NCBI RefSeq assembly: GCF_900155655.1
Contig: NZ_LT706987.1
Span: 587,976 to 651,975 of the forward strand
From: Prevotella ihumii
GTDB lineage: Bacteria; Bacteroidota; Bacteroidia; Bacteroidales; Bacteroidaceae
DNA: 64,000 nucleotides
Direction of reading: 5' to 3'
Shown here: one piece after another, positions 44,029-52,322 of the stretch
Layout: each line of letters opens with the position of its first letter
Position numbering within the stretch: position 1 is the stretch's first letter
Program-made: the position numbers and the translations under genes
Notes under the pieces: generated by a model
Told to the model about the DNA's origin: nothing
The model's database searches: none
The model's input: the letters and a program-made list of their open reading frames with translations, nothing else

Positions 44029-44775
44029 TTATTCAAAATAGAACGTAAGCGCAATCATCTTCGAATGTGCTTCGCTCACCGAATTAGTGTACATCAGCAT
44101 TTGCTTATTTTTCAGCTCCTTAGCGTGCGTTTTATCAAGGCAATCGCCCAAACCATACATAAATTTAAGTTCGGGACGGAGCTTAAAATAAGGTAGATAA
44201 AAGTCGCAACCAACACCAAATTCCAAGAACACATCACCACCTTTTAGTTTTATAAAGTCGTCCGATTTCCCCGAAAGGTTCAACATAGGATTGACACCCA
44301 TCATCAGGTAAGGGCGATGATTGTTGAAACGCGGTGCAGCGGCTATAAGGTCGAATGCACACGAGACATAAGCTGTCTTTAGGTCTTGTCGTTCTTCGGT
44401 AGGCTGACCATTAGCATTAAGGTCGGTAAGATTGCGGAATGTAAGGTGACGTGTACCAAAATACATTGCTGGAGCAACACGAAATTGGAAAGTTTGGTTC
44501 AAACGCAATTCGCCCAACACACCCACCGTAAAACCAGCATCCCAACGATCTTGGTCGGCAGACACCAATTTCTCTTGTACCCCATTCCCATCTTCAAAAT
44601 CTATAGTTTGAAGTCCTACATTGAGCAACTCTAAGTCTTGAAGATGTGCGCCCACCATCACACCAAAATGGAATGGACGCAAGTCGGTATAAGGACGATT
44701 TTGTACAGTTCGTTCCTGCGCATAAAGCAGAACCGAACAACACGATAATAATATAGTATAAATAAGTTTTCTCAT
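44029..44775 (-). CDS. porT: PorT-like outer-membrane protein of the type IX secretion system
   Basis: 248 residues with a signal peptide (MRKLIYTILLSCCSVLLYAQ). The mature part is a predicted eight-stranded barrel with PorT-like segments: RPFHFGVMVGAHLQDLELLN, then WDAGFTVGVLGELRLNQTFQFRVAP in pieces, and LRPELKFMYGLGDCLDKTH. PorT is needed for type IX secretion and gliding in the phylum. The start at 44775 gives a standard signal peptide; the longer frame to 44823 does not. The assignment rests on pattern recognition. Confidence 0.8.
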   Translation of the reverse strand: MRKLIYTILLSCCSVLLYAQERTVQNRPYTDLRPFHFGVMVGAHLQDLELLNVGLQTIDFEDGNGVQEKLVSADQDRWDAGFTVGVLGELRLNQTFQFRVAPAMYFGTRHLTFRNLTDLNANGQPTEERQDLKTAYVSCAFDLIAAAPRFNNHRPYLMMGVNPMLNLSGKSDDFIKLKGGDVFLEFGVGCDFYLPYFKLRPELKFMYGLGDCLDKTHAKELKNKQMLMYTNSVSEAHSKMIALTFYFE

Positions 44776-44943
44776 AAGTACGTTGTGGCTGACCATAGCA
44801 CGCCACCTTATTATATAACGCAATATCTTTATACTTATTGTGTAAACATAAAATTTGGGAAAAGCAAAAGTTAAAATTATTTTTAACTCGTCTAAATATA
44901 GAAAGTTTCAATCACTATTTGTAGGTATTACAAAAAAACTTTT

Positions 44944-44951
44944 TACCTTTG
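44944..44951 (+). promoter_or_regulatory. -7 promoter element of the ferredoxin gene
   Basis: TACCTTTG, 74 bp before the ferredoxin ATG at 45026. Confidence 0.6.
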
Positions 44952-45025
44952 CAGTATACAAAAATAGGTATTGCTTCGGTGGTCCTATACAAAAACATTA
45001 ACAAATAATTAAAATTTTAAAGATT

Positions 45026-45193
45026 ATGGCTTACGTAATTGGAAATGATTGTATCGCTTGCGGTACATGTATCGATGAATGCCCAGTAGGTGCAATCTCT
45101 GAAGGCGACATCTACAAGATTGACGCTGACGCTTGCACAGAATGTGGCACATGCGCAGATGTTTGTCCAAGTGAGGCTATCAGCCTTCCATAA
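45026..45193 (+). CDS. 2[4Fe-4S] ferredoxin
   Basis: A 55-residue protein. Two full clusters: CIACGTCIDECP (residues 10-21) and CTECGTCADVCP (about 37-48), each C-x2-C-x2-C-x3-C-P. A clostridial-type ferredoxin carrying electrons between low-potential enzymes such as pyruvate:ferredoxin oxidoreductase. It is a single-gene unit with its own promoter and an excellent UUCG-loop terminator, which fits strong expression. Confidence 0.97.
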   Translation: MAYVIGNDCIACGTCIDECPVGAISEGDIYKIDADACTECGTCADVCPSEAISLP

Positions 45194-45226
45194 GGAAAAG
45201 CATATTGTTACTGATTAGATTTTTTT

Positions 45227-45252
45227 AACGGGCTCTTCGGAGTCCGTTTTTT
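45227..45252 (+). terminator. Terminator of the ferredoxin gene
   Basis: AACGGGCTC, loop TTCG, GAGTCCGTT (one G-U pair), then a T run. Confidence 0.9.
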
Positions 45253-45609
45253 ATGCCCAATAATGAAGAATAGCAAGAATAAGGCAGACCGTTTTTCTTT
45301 TTCCCACTATCCTACTCCATAGCAGCCAAACATATAGAGCTATTCTTCGCTAAATATTTTCTTTTTGTCCTTCTTATCCAACAGAAGTGTTAAATCCATA
45401 CACCATATTTCTTATATTCACACGCAATAAGACCATTCTACACAAATATGGGCTCTATTCGTGTGCAATGATAAACTACTGATATACAATAAAAAACAAG
45501 AAAACTAAAGAAAGTGTGCAAAGACAGCAGCCTTAAACAACGTAAAGATAAAACTATTAAATGGAATATATGAACAAAAAAGACGCTGAGAATTGATATT
45601 TTGGAGGGG

Positions 45610-45691
45610 CAAAGTTGAACTTTGAGGGTATCAAAGTTGAACTTTGAGGCGGCAAAACATATATGTATGGGATATTCAAAGTTGAACTTTA
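45610..45691. repeat. Palindromic intergenic repeat copy
   Basis: CAAAGTTGAACTTTG occurs twice exactly and once with the last base changed, alternating with a CATATATG unit; same family as 39214-39299. Confidence 0.8.
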
Positions 45692-45844
45692 GCAAGCTAC
45701 ACTTTATAGTTTGGAGTTTTATAACAAAAAAGGTGAAATAAGGAACATTCCTATTTCACCTTTTCAAGTGTTAATTCGCAGGTTTCGCTCGTAACTTTTG
45801 GCACACTATTTGCTTACACCAAGCAAAGCAATTGCACAACGCCC

Positions 45845-46045
45845 TTAAACCCAAATCGGCCATTAGACCAGTTTAGGTGCTTACTTTATTATTTTTGAAA
45901 CTTATGAGATGTCTTTTGGATTATTTTGGCTTTATTTTACCTATATCTGCAGTCACATAGCCCGCTATGCTCCTTTGATATATGCAAAATAAATCTCAAA
46001 ATAATCGCAAAATACATTCTCATTCTAATGACTGATTTGGGTTAA
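45845..46045. repeat. MITE-like element type 2 (copy B)
   Basis: 201 bp with ends TTAAACCCAAATCGGCCATT and its near-complement AATGACTGATTTGGGTTAA. The centre holds a long imperfect hairpin around CACATAGCCCGCTATGCTCC. Non-coding. Confidence 0.75.
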
Positions 46046-46159
46046 ACCCATAGGCTCAACAATGCCAACACAGCCATTGTGCTTTGTTTCAGAAAGATGC
46101 GCCACCCCGCACTATCTAAGGCTACCAACGTTGAAAGAATAGTTGTTAAAATAGATAAC

Positions 46160-47266
46160 TTAATTGTTGATTGTAAACAACTGTTCGCCCTCGGTGGTGT
46201 AGAATATCATTGTAATAACCCCTTGTGGAAAGGCATTAAGGTTGATTTCAAACTTAGCCGATGGTTCTTCTATATTAAATTCTTTGAGCAATTTACCTTC
46301 GCTATCGTTCACCACAACTCGTTTTATAGGTTGATCGCCCGTAGCATATAACATTCCTTTGTCGCTTATTTGCACTTTAACATCAGCAACTGGCACAGTA
46401 ACACGCTTTGTAACAACGGGTTCAGACTTACGTACTTCAGGAAGTTCAAATCCCATACCTTGCAATGTTTTGATAGCAAACTTGCGCCCTAAAGTAGCAT
46501 AACCTTCATAGCTGAAATGATGTTTGTCGGCAGATAGAGGACAATTGGCTGCTGGAACCACAAAGGCGTATTGCAACTTGCTGTGTATCTTATTGATGGT
46601 TTCATTGGCTTTGGCATACTTACCTTCATATTCTGTACGCCCAACTTCACCTACTATCAACGGAACTTTAGTTGAATCCAACTTTAAGTCGGTTACGAGG
46701 TCGTAATATATCTTTCTCACCTTGCCAAGCCATTGTACTGAATTAGCATCAGTTTCGCCCTGTTGCAACAAAATACCTTTTATAACACCTTGTTTTTGTG
46801 CCACTTTTCCCATATCTACAAGGCGTTGATAAGGGTTGTTGCCATATTGTTGGATCTGCGTTTTCACATTTTCATCTTTTACGCTCTCCACATACGCCTT
46901 GTATTCAGTCTTATCGAAAGCCGTAATGGGACAGCCATCAATAGCCACACTTACTATGCCTATGCGCTTCCCCTTGGTATTTTCCATTAAAGTTTTACCA
47001 AAGCTGTCGAGCAACCCTATGCCCGCATTGGCACGAACAATAGGAGGCAATGCCTTGCGCCATTGTCCTATGCGTCGTCCATCAGTATCGTTAAGCGTTG
47101 ACAGATAGAGGAAATTGTCGGAAACCACAGAGTCTCGCTGCGTAATCAGTGCTTTGCCTACCATATTTTCTTGACCTATCGCCAAGTAAACCCAAAAGTT
47201 TGCGTCTTGTGCTTGCACGCCCATCACGTTTAGAAGCAGCGCAAGCAAAAGGAAAATCTTCTTCAT
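46160..47266 (-). CDS. SASA/CE6-type esterase-like exported protein (catalytic Ser replaced)
   Basis: 368 residues with a signal peptide (MKKIFLLLALLLNVMGVQAQ). The SGNH-like fold shows VYLAIGQENMVGKA, where the family normally has GQSNM with the nucleophile Ser; here it is Glu. Later motifs look normal: ILLQQGETDANSVQWLG and DKHHFSYEGYATLGRKFA with the Asp/His pair. Residues about 285-368 form a separate C-terminal domain of the kind seen in secreted Bacteroidota proteins (VVNDSEGKLLKEFNIEEPSA). Without the Ser it may not be an esterase of the usual kind. Substrate unknown. Confidence 0.75.
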   Translation of the reverse strand: MKKIFLLLALLLNVMGVQAQDANFWVYLAIGQENMVGKALITQRDSVVSDNFLYLSTLNDTDGRRIGQWRKALPPIVRANAGIGLLDSFGKTLMENTKGKRIGIVSVAIDGCPITAFDKTEYKAYVESVKDENVKTQIQQYGNNPYQRLVDMGKVAQKQGVIKGILLQQGETDANSVQWLGKVRKIYYDLVTDLKLDSTKVPLIVGEVGRTEYEGKYAKANETINKIHSKLQYAFVVPAANCPLSADKHHFSYEGYATLGRKFAIKTLQGMGFELPEVRKSEPVVTKRVTVPVADVKVQISDKGMLYATGDQPIKRVVVNDSEGKLLKEFNIEEPSAKFEINLNAFPQGVITMIFYTTEGEQLFTINN

Positions 47267-47313
47267 TAAGTCTTATTTATTGAGTTATAATTACAAAAGC
47301 ATTAAAGAAAAAA

Positions 47314-47340
47314 CGGTGACTTTAAGATTTAAAGCCACCG
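47314..47340 (-). terminator. Terminator of the aldolase gene
   Basis: CGGTGACTTTAA pairs with TTTAAAGCCACCG (one mismatch) 31 bp after the aldolase stop; a T-rich run follows on the minus strand. Confidence 0.75.
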
Positions 47341-47370
47341 CTTGTTATTATTGTTTAGCTTCAATCTCGA

Positions 47371-48384
47371 TTAATCGAGGTTAGCCAATTTGTTGTCAGA
47401 ACCGAGAACTTCCTTAATCTTTTCAGCATAGAGGTCGGTCATATATTCACGAGCCTTACCGCAGTACTGACGTGGGTCGAAGTACTCTGGGTGTTCCTTC
47501 AATGTTTCGCGTACACCAGCTGTAAATGCAAGACGAGAGTCTGAGTCGATATTAATCTTACATACTGCGCTCTTAGTAGCCTTACGGAGCTGTTCTTCAG
47601 GAATACCAATAGCATTTGGCATAGCACCGCCATTGCTGTTAATTATTTCAACATACTTTTCAGGTACAGAAGATGAACCGTGGAGTACGATTGGGAAACC
47701 TGGGAGTTCCTTTTCTACTGCTTCCAATACATCGAATGCCAATGGAGGAGGAACAAGCTTACCTGTCTTAGGATCGCGTGTACACTGTTCTGGCTTGAAC
47801 TTGTATGCACCGTGTGAAGTACCGATAGAGATTGCCAATGAGTCAACACCTGTACGCTTAGCAAAGTCTACTACTTCTTCTGGACGTGTGTAGTGAGATT
47901 CTTCGGCTACAACATCGTCTTCAACACCTGCCAATACACCCAACTCGCCTTCTACAGTTACATCGAATTGGTGAGCATAGTCAACTACCTTCTTGGTCAA
48001 GGCTACGTTTTCTTCGTAAGGAAGCGCAGAACCATCAATCATAACAGATGAGAAACCAAAGTCTACACAGCTCTTACAAGTTTCGAAACTATCACCATGG
48101 TCAAGGTGAAGTACAATTTCAGGATGTTTGCAACCCAATTCCTTTGCAAACTCAACAGCTCCTTCAGCCATATAACGGAGAAGAGTTTGGTTAGCATACT
48201 TGCGTGCGCCTTTAGAAACCTGTAATATAACAGGCGACTTTGTTTGAGAAGCTGCGGTAATGATAGCTTGGAGTTGCTCCAAGTTGTTGAAGTTGAAAGC
48301 TGGTACAGCCCAACCACCATCAATTGCTCTCTTGAACATCTCACGGCTGTTCACGAGTCCTAAGTCCTTATAATTTACTGCCAT
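47371..48384 (-). CDS. fba: Class II fructose-1,6-bisphosphate aldolase
   Basis: 337 residues. The zinc ligands lie in LHLDHGDSFETC and VEGELGVLAGVEDDV, with MIDGSALPYEENVALTKKVV between them and the phosphate-binding segments ISIGTSHGAYKFKP and VLHGSSSVPEKYV later. It splits fructose 1,6-bisphosphate in glycolysis and works in reverse in gluconeogenesis. Single gene with its own terminator. Codon choice is strongly biased, as expected for a highly expressed enzyme. Confidence 0.96.
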   Translation of the reverse strand: MAVNYKDLGLVNSREMFKRAIDGGWAVPAFNFNNLEQLQAIITAASQTKSPVILQVSKGARKYANQTLLRYMAEGAVEFAKELGCKHPEIVLHLDHGDSFETCKSCVDFGFSSVMIDGSALPYEENVALTKKVVDYAHQFDVTVEGELGVLAGVEDDVVAEESHYTRPEEVVDFAKRTGVDSLAISIGTSHGAYKFKPEQCTRDPKTGKLVPPPLAFDVLEAVEKELPGFPIVLHGSSSVPEKYVEIINSNGGAMPNAIGIPEEQLRKATKSAVCKINIDSDSRLAFTAGVRETLKEHPEYFDPRQYCGKAREYMTDLYAEKIKEVLGSDNKLANLD

Positions 48385-49080
48385 AATTTAATGATATATA
48401 TTAAAAATGTGAATACTATTTGTTTATTACATTTGCAAATATAACCATTATTTTTTGTATAACCAAGCTAAAAAACGTCTTAAAAGTGTATATTTGTTAA
48501 AAAATACGATTTATTGAGATAAATCATATTGGTTTTAAAAAGCTAATCAACCAAGCTTTTGCATTGGGTGGGCACACAGCTTACATACCGAAATATGGAA
48601 CAATGAAAAACAAAAGGTCAATAGACCAAGAATAAAAGATAATCATTTGATTTACAATAATTTACAATCAAATACAAGAAAGTAAAACAAGCAAGGAGTA
48701 AAAAATGAAGATGAATAACCTCAGAAATGAGTTTTTAACGCTTAATTGTTAAGGCTGGTTCTATAAATTAGCTTTGTTAGATTTTGAGCTTACTTTTGAG
48801 GTCAAAATGCAAGAGAGTGAAGGAGTGTAGCGAGCTACACGACTGAACGAACTTACATTTTGAACCAAAAAGAAGCCAAAAGATAACAAAACGTATTTCA
48901 TAAAAATTTAATGACTATATGCGGTGGTAATTTATAGAACCAGCCTTAATCTTAAATTAATGGTTGGTACATAAAACGAAATAGAGGAATAGGCTTTTTG
49001 CGGTTTCAACATTTTTTTTTACCTTTGTATATATAGAACTTAGAATGAGTGGAAATATACAGAAAAGCCCCTCTTATATG
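48385..49080. other. Intergenic region holding a complete MITE-like element
   Basis: About 700 bp with no supported gene. Includes the aldolase leader, the type 1 element at 48751-48947 and, near 49023-49030, an AT-rich stretch with TACCTTTG at about 49021-49028 that may be the promoter of the GSCFA gene. Confidence 0.65.
48751..48947. repeat. MITE-like element type 1 (copy B, complete)
   Basis: 197 bp bounded by the perfect 20-bp inverted repeat AAGGCTGGTTCTATAAATTA and flanked by TT/AA, so that TTAA is formed at each edge. Its interior is the inverse of 26714-26976 minus the GC-rich block, with the central palindrome GTGTAGCGAGCTACAC. Non-coding. Confidence 0.88.
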
Positions 49081-49140
49081 GAATTTAGAACCCAAATAAA
49101 TATAGAGTAAGCCCCTCTTATATGGAATTTAGAACCAAAG
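49060..49140 (+). repeat. Tandem duplication of the GSCFA gene start
   Basis: AGCCCCTCTTATATGGAATT occurs at about 49065 and again at about 49108. The first copy reads MEFRTQINIE and then TAA; the second reads MEFRTKVNIQKAPFA and continues as the gene. The period is about 43 bp. Confidence 0.85.
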
Positions 49141-49934
49141 TAAATATACAGAAAGCCCCTTTTGCGATACTTCCCTGCGAGCGTGTGTTGTTCGTTGGGT
49201 CGTGTTTTGCCAATAATATAGGGCAAAAGTTTGCAGATGAGAAGTTTCGGACTGTGATCAATCCTTTTGGAACGATGTACAACCCAGCTTCCATATTGCA
49301 CACCATAGAGCGTATGGACGAAACTTTTGATACGGCAGTTATCACCTTAGGCACCAATCACGTTTATATTGAGAAGACTTCGGGCGAAATTGTAGACAAT
49401 TGCAAGAAGCGTCCACAGCGTTTGTTCATCGAGAAAGAACTTACGATAGACGAATGTGTAGCCTACCTAAAGTCAGCTATCAATTTGCTTTTGCAGCGCA
49501 ATGAGCATACAAAGTTTATACTTACAGTAAGTCCGATACGCTATGCAAAGTATGGATTTCACAAAAGTCAGCTATCCAAAGCTACATTGCTCTTAGCCGT
49601 AAACGAGGTTGTAAAGGCGTATCCGACACACGCTGCATACTTCCCCGCTTATGAGATTGTAAACGATGAGTTGCGCGATTACCGCTTTTACAAGGCAGAT
49701 ATGCTTCACCCCAACGAACAGGCGGTGGACTATATATGGGAATGCTTGGTGGAAGAGTGGTTCTCTGACGAGGCAAAGAAGTTTCTTTCGGCGTGGAAAC
49801 CCATAAAGGAGGCATTGTCTCACCGCCCATTTGATGCCAATTCAGAGGAATACAAAGCCTTTAGAAATAGAACTTTGGCGCAAGCAAAGGCACTTTCTGA
49901 AGTGTATAAAGGTCTAATCATAAGTGAAGAATGA
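49122..49934 (+). CDS. GSCFA domain protein
   Basis: 270 residues. The name-giving motif is seen in RVLFVGSCFANNIGQKFADE (about 21-40), followed by INPFGTMYNPASI and VITLGTNHVY, with DMLHPNEQAVDYIWECL carrying the late Asp-x-x-His. The layout is that of an SGNH-like hydrolase, but no substrate has been assigned to the family that I know of. The stop overlaps the Fur-family start by four bases. The first eleven codons and their leader are duplicated upstream. Confidence 0.9.
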   Translation: MEFRTKVNIQKAPFAILPCERVLFVGSCFANNIGQKFADEKFRTVINPFGTMYNPASILHTIERMDETFDTAVITLGTNHVYIEKTSGEIVDNCKKRPQRLFIEKELTIDECVAYLKSAINLLLQRNEHTKFILTVSPIRYAKYGFHKSQLSKATLLLAVNEVVKAYPTHAAYFPAYEIVNDELRDYRFYKADMLHPNEQAVDYIWECLVEEWFSDEAKKFLSAWKPIKEALSHRPFDANSEEYKAFRNRTLAQAKALSEVYKGLIISEE

Positions 49935-50353
49935 ATACAGAAGCGATAATAGAATATCTACTCCATCACGGCATAAAACCTACTGCCAACCGCATAGTGA
50001 TTGTGGAAACGCTCTCAAGGGTTGACTATCCGATGTCTATGAAAGAGATAGAAAGCAAGATACAGACCATTGATAAATCGAACATATCTCGAACGCTCAA
50101 TCTCTTTCGCAAGCATCATTTGGTTCACCAGTTGGAAGATGGGAGCGATATGGTGCGATACGAACTTTGCCGAAGCAACAATCATGAGGAGGACAACGAC
50201 ATGCACGTGCACTTCTATTGCGAACGTTGCCACCATACGTATTGCCTTTCAGACACGCCTATCCCCAAGGCAGAGCTACCCAAAGGCTTTAAATTAAACA
50301 GCATCAATTATATGATGAAGGGCGTATGCCCAAAGTGTAAAGCGAAAGAATAA
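49931..50353 (+). CDS. Fur-family metal-responsive regulator
   Basis: 140 residues. An N-terminal winged helix (GIKPTANRIVIVETLSRVDY, then ESKIQTIDKSNISRTLNLFR) is followed by the dimer domain with zinc-type ligands: HVHFYCERCHHTYCLSDT and GVCPKCKAKE, two CxxC pairs. Which metal or signal (Fe, Zn or peroxide) it senses cannot be decided from sequence. It is translated together with the GSCFA gene (ATGA overlap). Confidence 0.88.
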   Translation: MNTEAIIEYLLHHGIKPTANRIVIVETLSRVDYPMSMKEIESKIQTIDKSNISRTLNLFRKHHLVHQLEDGSDMVRYELCRSNNHEEDNDMHVHFYCERCHHTYCLSDTPIPKAELPKGFKLNSINYMMKGVCPKCKAKE

Positions 50354-50392
50354 GGGTTAGCAGAGGCGAAAGTATTCGTTTTTTTGTAGTTT

Positions 50393-50435
50393 TGTCAGAC
50401 TCGTCCGACCTGTCCGACCCGTCCGACCCGTCCTA
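50393..50435. repeat. GTCNGAC heptamer repeat run
   Basis: GTCAGAC, GTCCGAC, GTCCGAC and GTCCGAC, spaced 9-10 bp, between the Fur-family and M48 peptidase genes. Confidence 0.75.
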
Positions 50436-50474
50436 CAATTCCAATAAAGCCCCACCCTCTCACACGCTTAAAAC

Positions 50475-50504
50475 AATAAAGGACGGATATGCTCCGCCCT
50501 TTAT
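50475..50504. terminator. Bidirectional terminator
   Basis: AATAAAGGACGGA pairs with TCCGCCCTTTATT (one mismatch) between converging genes. Confidence 0.8.
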
Positions 50505-50527
50505 TTTATAGTATTACCTTCTAAGTC

Positions 50528-51412
50528 TTATCTTCTTCTTTTGGTTGTTGTGGTTTTCTTTCCACTGCTCTTTGTTGTTTTAGCCACAGGAGTAGCAACC
50601 GTAGTTCTTGGTTTATAGTATTTCAATGCTTCAGGCATCAATCTTTCTAAGTTCTGAATACGAGTAGCGTCCGATGGGTGGTCGCTAAACATCTCTATAG
50701 GTTTAGTGCCTGACGACTGTGCCATACGCTTCCAGAACGGAATAGCACTCTGTGGGTCATAGCCAGCCATAGCCGCAAAGATTAATCCCATATAGTCTGC
50801 CTCGTTCTCATTCGAGCGACTATACCTCAAATTGCGGAACGAGAAGTAAGTACTACCTATTTGTCCTGCTGCTTGCGCTGCTTCTTGTCCAACCGTTGCA
50901 CCAAGAATGGCACCTGCAGCTTGCGTAAATATACCTTGATTTTGCTTCTTTGTCATCTGTTCAGCACTGTGTTTAGCCACAGCGTGTGCTATTTCGTGTC
51001 CCAGAACAATAGCCAAACTTGCCTCGTTCTGTGTATATGGCAGCAATCCTTCGTACACTACAATCTTTCCACCTGGCATACAGAAGGCATTAGCCTGCTT
51101 GTCTGCAACAAGATTAAATTCCCATTGGAAGTTCTGTATCTCGTTTGCAAAGCCGTTATTGCGCAAGTAAGTTTCCACGGCATTGGCAAGATTGCGACCT
51201 ACACGATTTACCAATTGTACGTTTCGTGTATCGGTAGAGCGTTTTGCAGATTCCATAAACTTGCTGTATTCTTGATTGCTGAGCGACAGAATATATTCAT
51301 CGCTCACCGAAATTTTGTGCTTACGGCCTGTCAAAGGTACAGTAGAGGTTGTGCCACAAGCGGCAAAAGTAGCCACAACCACAGTCATCATCAATAATTT
51401 TAAATGCTTCAT
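50528..51412 (-). CDS. M48-family zinc metallopeptidase lipoprotein
   Basis: 294 residues. The signal peptide ends in a lipobox (VVVATFAACG). The HEXXH motif lies in SLAIVLGHEIAHAVAKHSAE (about 141-146) with the third ligand in NENEADYMGLIFAAMAGYDP, and MFSDHPSDATRIQNL is the conserved tail of Oma1/BepA-like enzymes. The extreme C-terminus is a basic low-complexity tail (KTTTTKRRR). It probably degrades or helps fold outer-membrane proteins. The next minus-strand gene encodes another small metalloprotease-like protein. Confidence 0.92.
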   Translation of the reverse strand: MKHLKLLMMTVVVATFAACGTTSTVPLTGRKHKISVSDEYILSLSNQEYSKFMESAKRSTDTRNVQLVNRVGRNLANAVETYLRNNGFANEIQNFQWEFNLVADKQANAFCMPGGKIVVYEGLLPYTQNEASLAIVLGHEIAHAVAKHSAEQMTKKQNQGIFTQAAGAILGATVGQEAAQAAGQIGSTYFSFRNLRYSRSNENEADYMGLIFAAMAGYDPQSAIPFWKRMAQSSGTKPIEMFSDHPSDATRIQNLERLMPEALKYYKPRTTVATPVAKTTKSSGKKTTTTKRRR

Positions 51413-51421
51413 AATGCAATT

Positions 51422-51760
51422 TTATTTGTTATCTTTTGTTCTTTTCCTCAAATATTTCACCCAAGCGTATGGTTTTCTTGTCTTCAAATAAGTAAGATTT
51501 CGCTCATTAGCGTATGCCTCTCGCTCGAATGAAAGATTCATATAAGCCCTCCCCGACATAGGCAAACGCACCAGCCATTCCACAACATACCATATATAAA
51601 AAGGTAAGACAAGCATCTCCAACATCTGCCTTGTGTGTATGCGCTCGTGATTGATGGTCTCCTCGCTTAGCAATACTCCAGGGTGAACAAACAACATTCC
51701 AAAAATATTGATTGCATCGTAATGCTTAGCAGGAATACGCTTTGTACGGAATATTATCAT
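51422..51760 (-). CDS. Minimal M56/BlaR1-like metallopeptidase-type protein
   Basis: 112 residues. INHERIHTRQMLEMLVLPFY contains HExxH (HERIH, about 38-42), and FEREAYANERNL has the Glu at the spacing where M56 peptidases place their third zinc ligand. The hydrophobic stretch between them (LEMLVLPFYIWYVVEWLVRL) could be one membrane helix. Everything else found in BlaR1/MecR1 is missing. The gene overlaps the preceding zinc-ribbon protein gene by four bases. Enzyme activity is inferred from motif spacing only. Confidence 0.7.
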   Translation of the reverse strand: MIIFRTKRIPAKHYDAINIFGMLFVHPGVLLSEETINHERIHTRQMLEMLVLPFYIWYVVEWLVRLPMSGRAYMNLSFEREAYANERNLTYLKTRKPYAWVKYLRKRTKDNK

Positions 51761-52272
51761 TGTCCTGTCTCTACATTCTCAACACGTGGCTTGGCTACAG
51801 TAGGGGTAATAGCATTCGCAGGCGCATCGTTGCTACCGCCTTCAGGACGTGAAGGCACTATTACGGGTGCTTCTTCGCTTTCCGAAGATTGAGAATTGTC
51901 CGACGAATGATTGCGATGGCGATTTTTACCACGTATGGTATTCATCACCTTTTCAGCCTCTTTCTGTTCTTCCAATGCCATTGAGTCTTTCGCAAGCACA
52001 TCTACAGAAGCTGTATCAAACCTTACAACATTCTTTTCGGCTAAGTTCGAATCGGGTTCGATGGCAGTTTGCGTGTACTCAGGGTCGTTTTTATGGTTTT
52101 GATAATACAATAAACCGTATGCAACAAGAAAAATCGTACCAATTATAATAAAGATTACCAAGCCACGACTTATTGTAGGCTCGTCATCATCGTCGTGATG
52201 CAAAGGTGCTCCACAATTGTGACAGTTCACTTCATTCTCGTCTACCTCTATGTTGCAATTAGGACATCTCAT
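51757..52272 (-). CDS. Zinc-ribbon membrane protein
   Basis: 171 residues: an N-terminal zinc ribbon MRCPNCNIEVDENEVNCHNC (two CxxC pairs), an acidic segment (HHDDDDEPTIS), one membrane helix at about 36-56 (GLVIFIIIGTIFLVAYGLLY), and a long disordered Ser/Glu/Pro-rich outer part. No known function. Its stop overlaps the start of the HERIH protein gene, so the two are probably made together. Confidence 0.75.
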   Translation of the reverse strand: MRCPNCNIEVDENEVNCHNCGAPLHHDDDDEPTISRGLVIFIIIGTIFLVAYGLLYYQNHKNDPEYTQTAIEPDSNLAEKNVVRFDTASVDVLAKDSMALEEQKEAEKVMNTIRGKNRHRNHSSDNSQSSESEEAPVIVPSRPEGGSNDAPANAITPTVAKPRVENVETGQ

Positions 52273-52322
52273 ATCTTTTTCCCTTATGTTTATTTGGTGA
52301 CAAAGGTACACTAAATCGGAGA

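Larger units (their letters stand above)
45253..46159. other. Intergenic region with repeats, no gene
   Basis: About 900 bp. Contains the palindromic repeat family at 45610-45691 (three CAAAGTTGAACTTTG-type units and one CATATATG unit), an orphan terminator-like hairpin at 45727-45764 (AAAAGGTGAAATA against TATTTCACCTTTT), and the type 2 MITE-like element at 45845-46045. Open frames here are short and lack coding features. Confidence 0.7.

Noticed and set aside
45727..45764. Hairpin as evidence for an overlooked small RNA or gene
   Set aside because: It looks like a terminator, but no promoter or coding frame leading to it could be supported.
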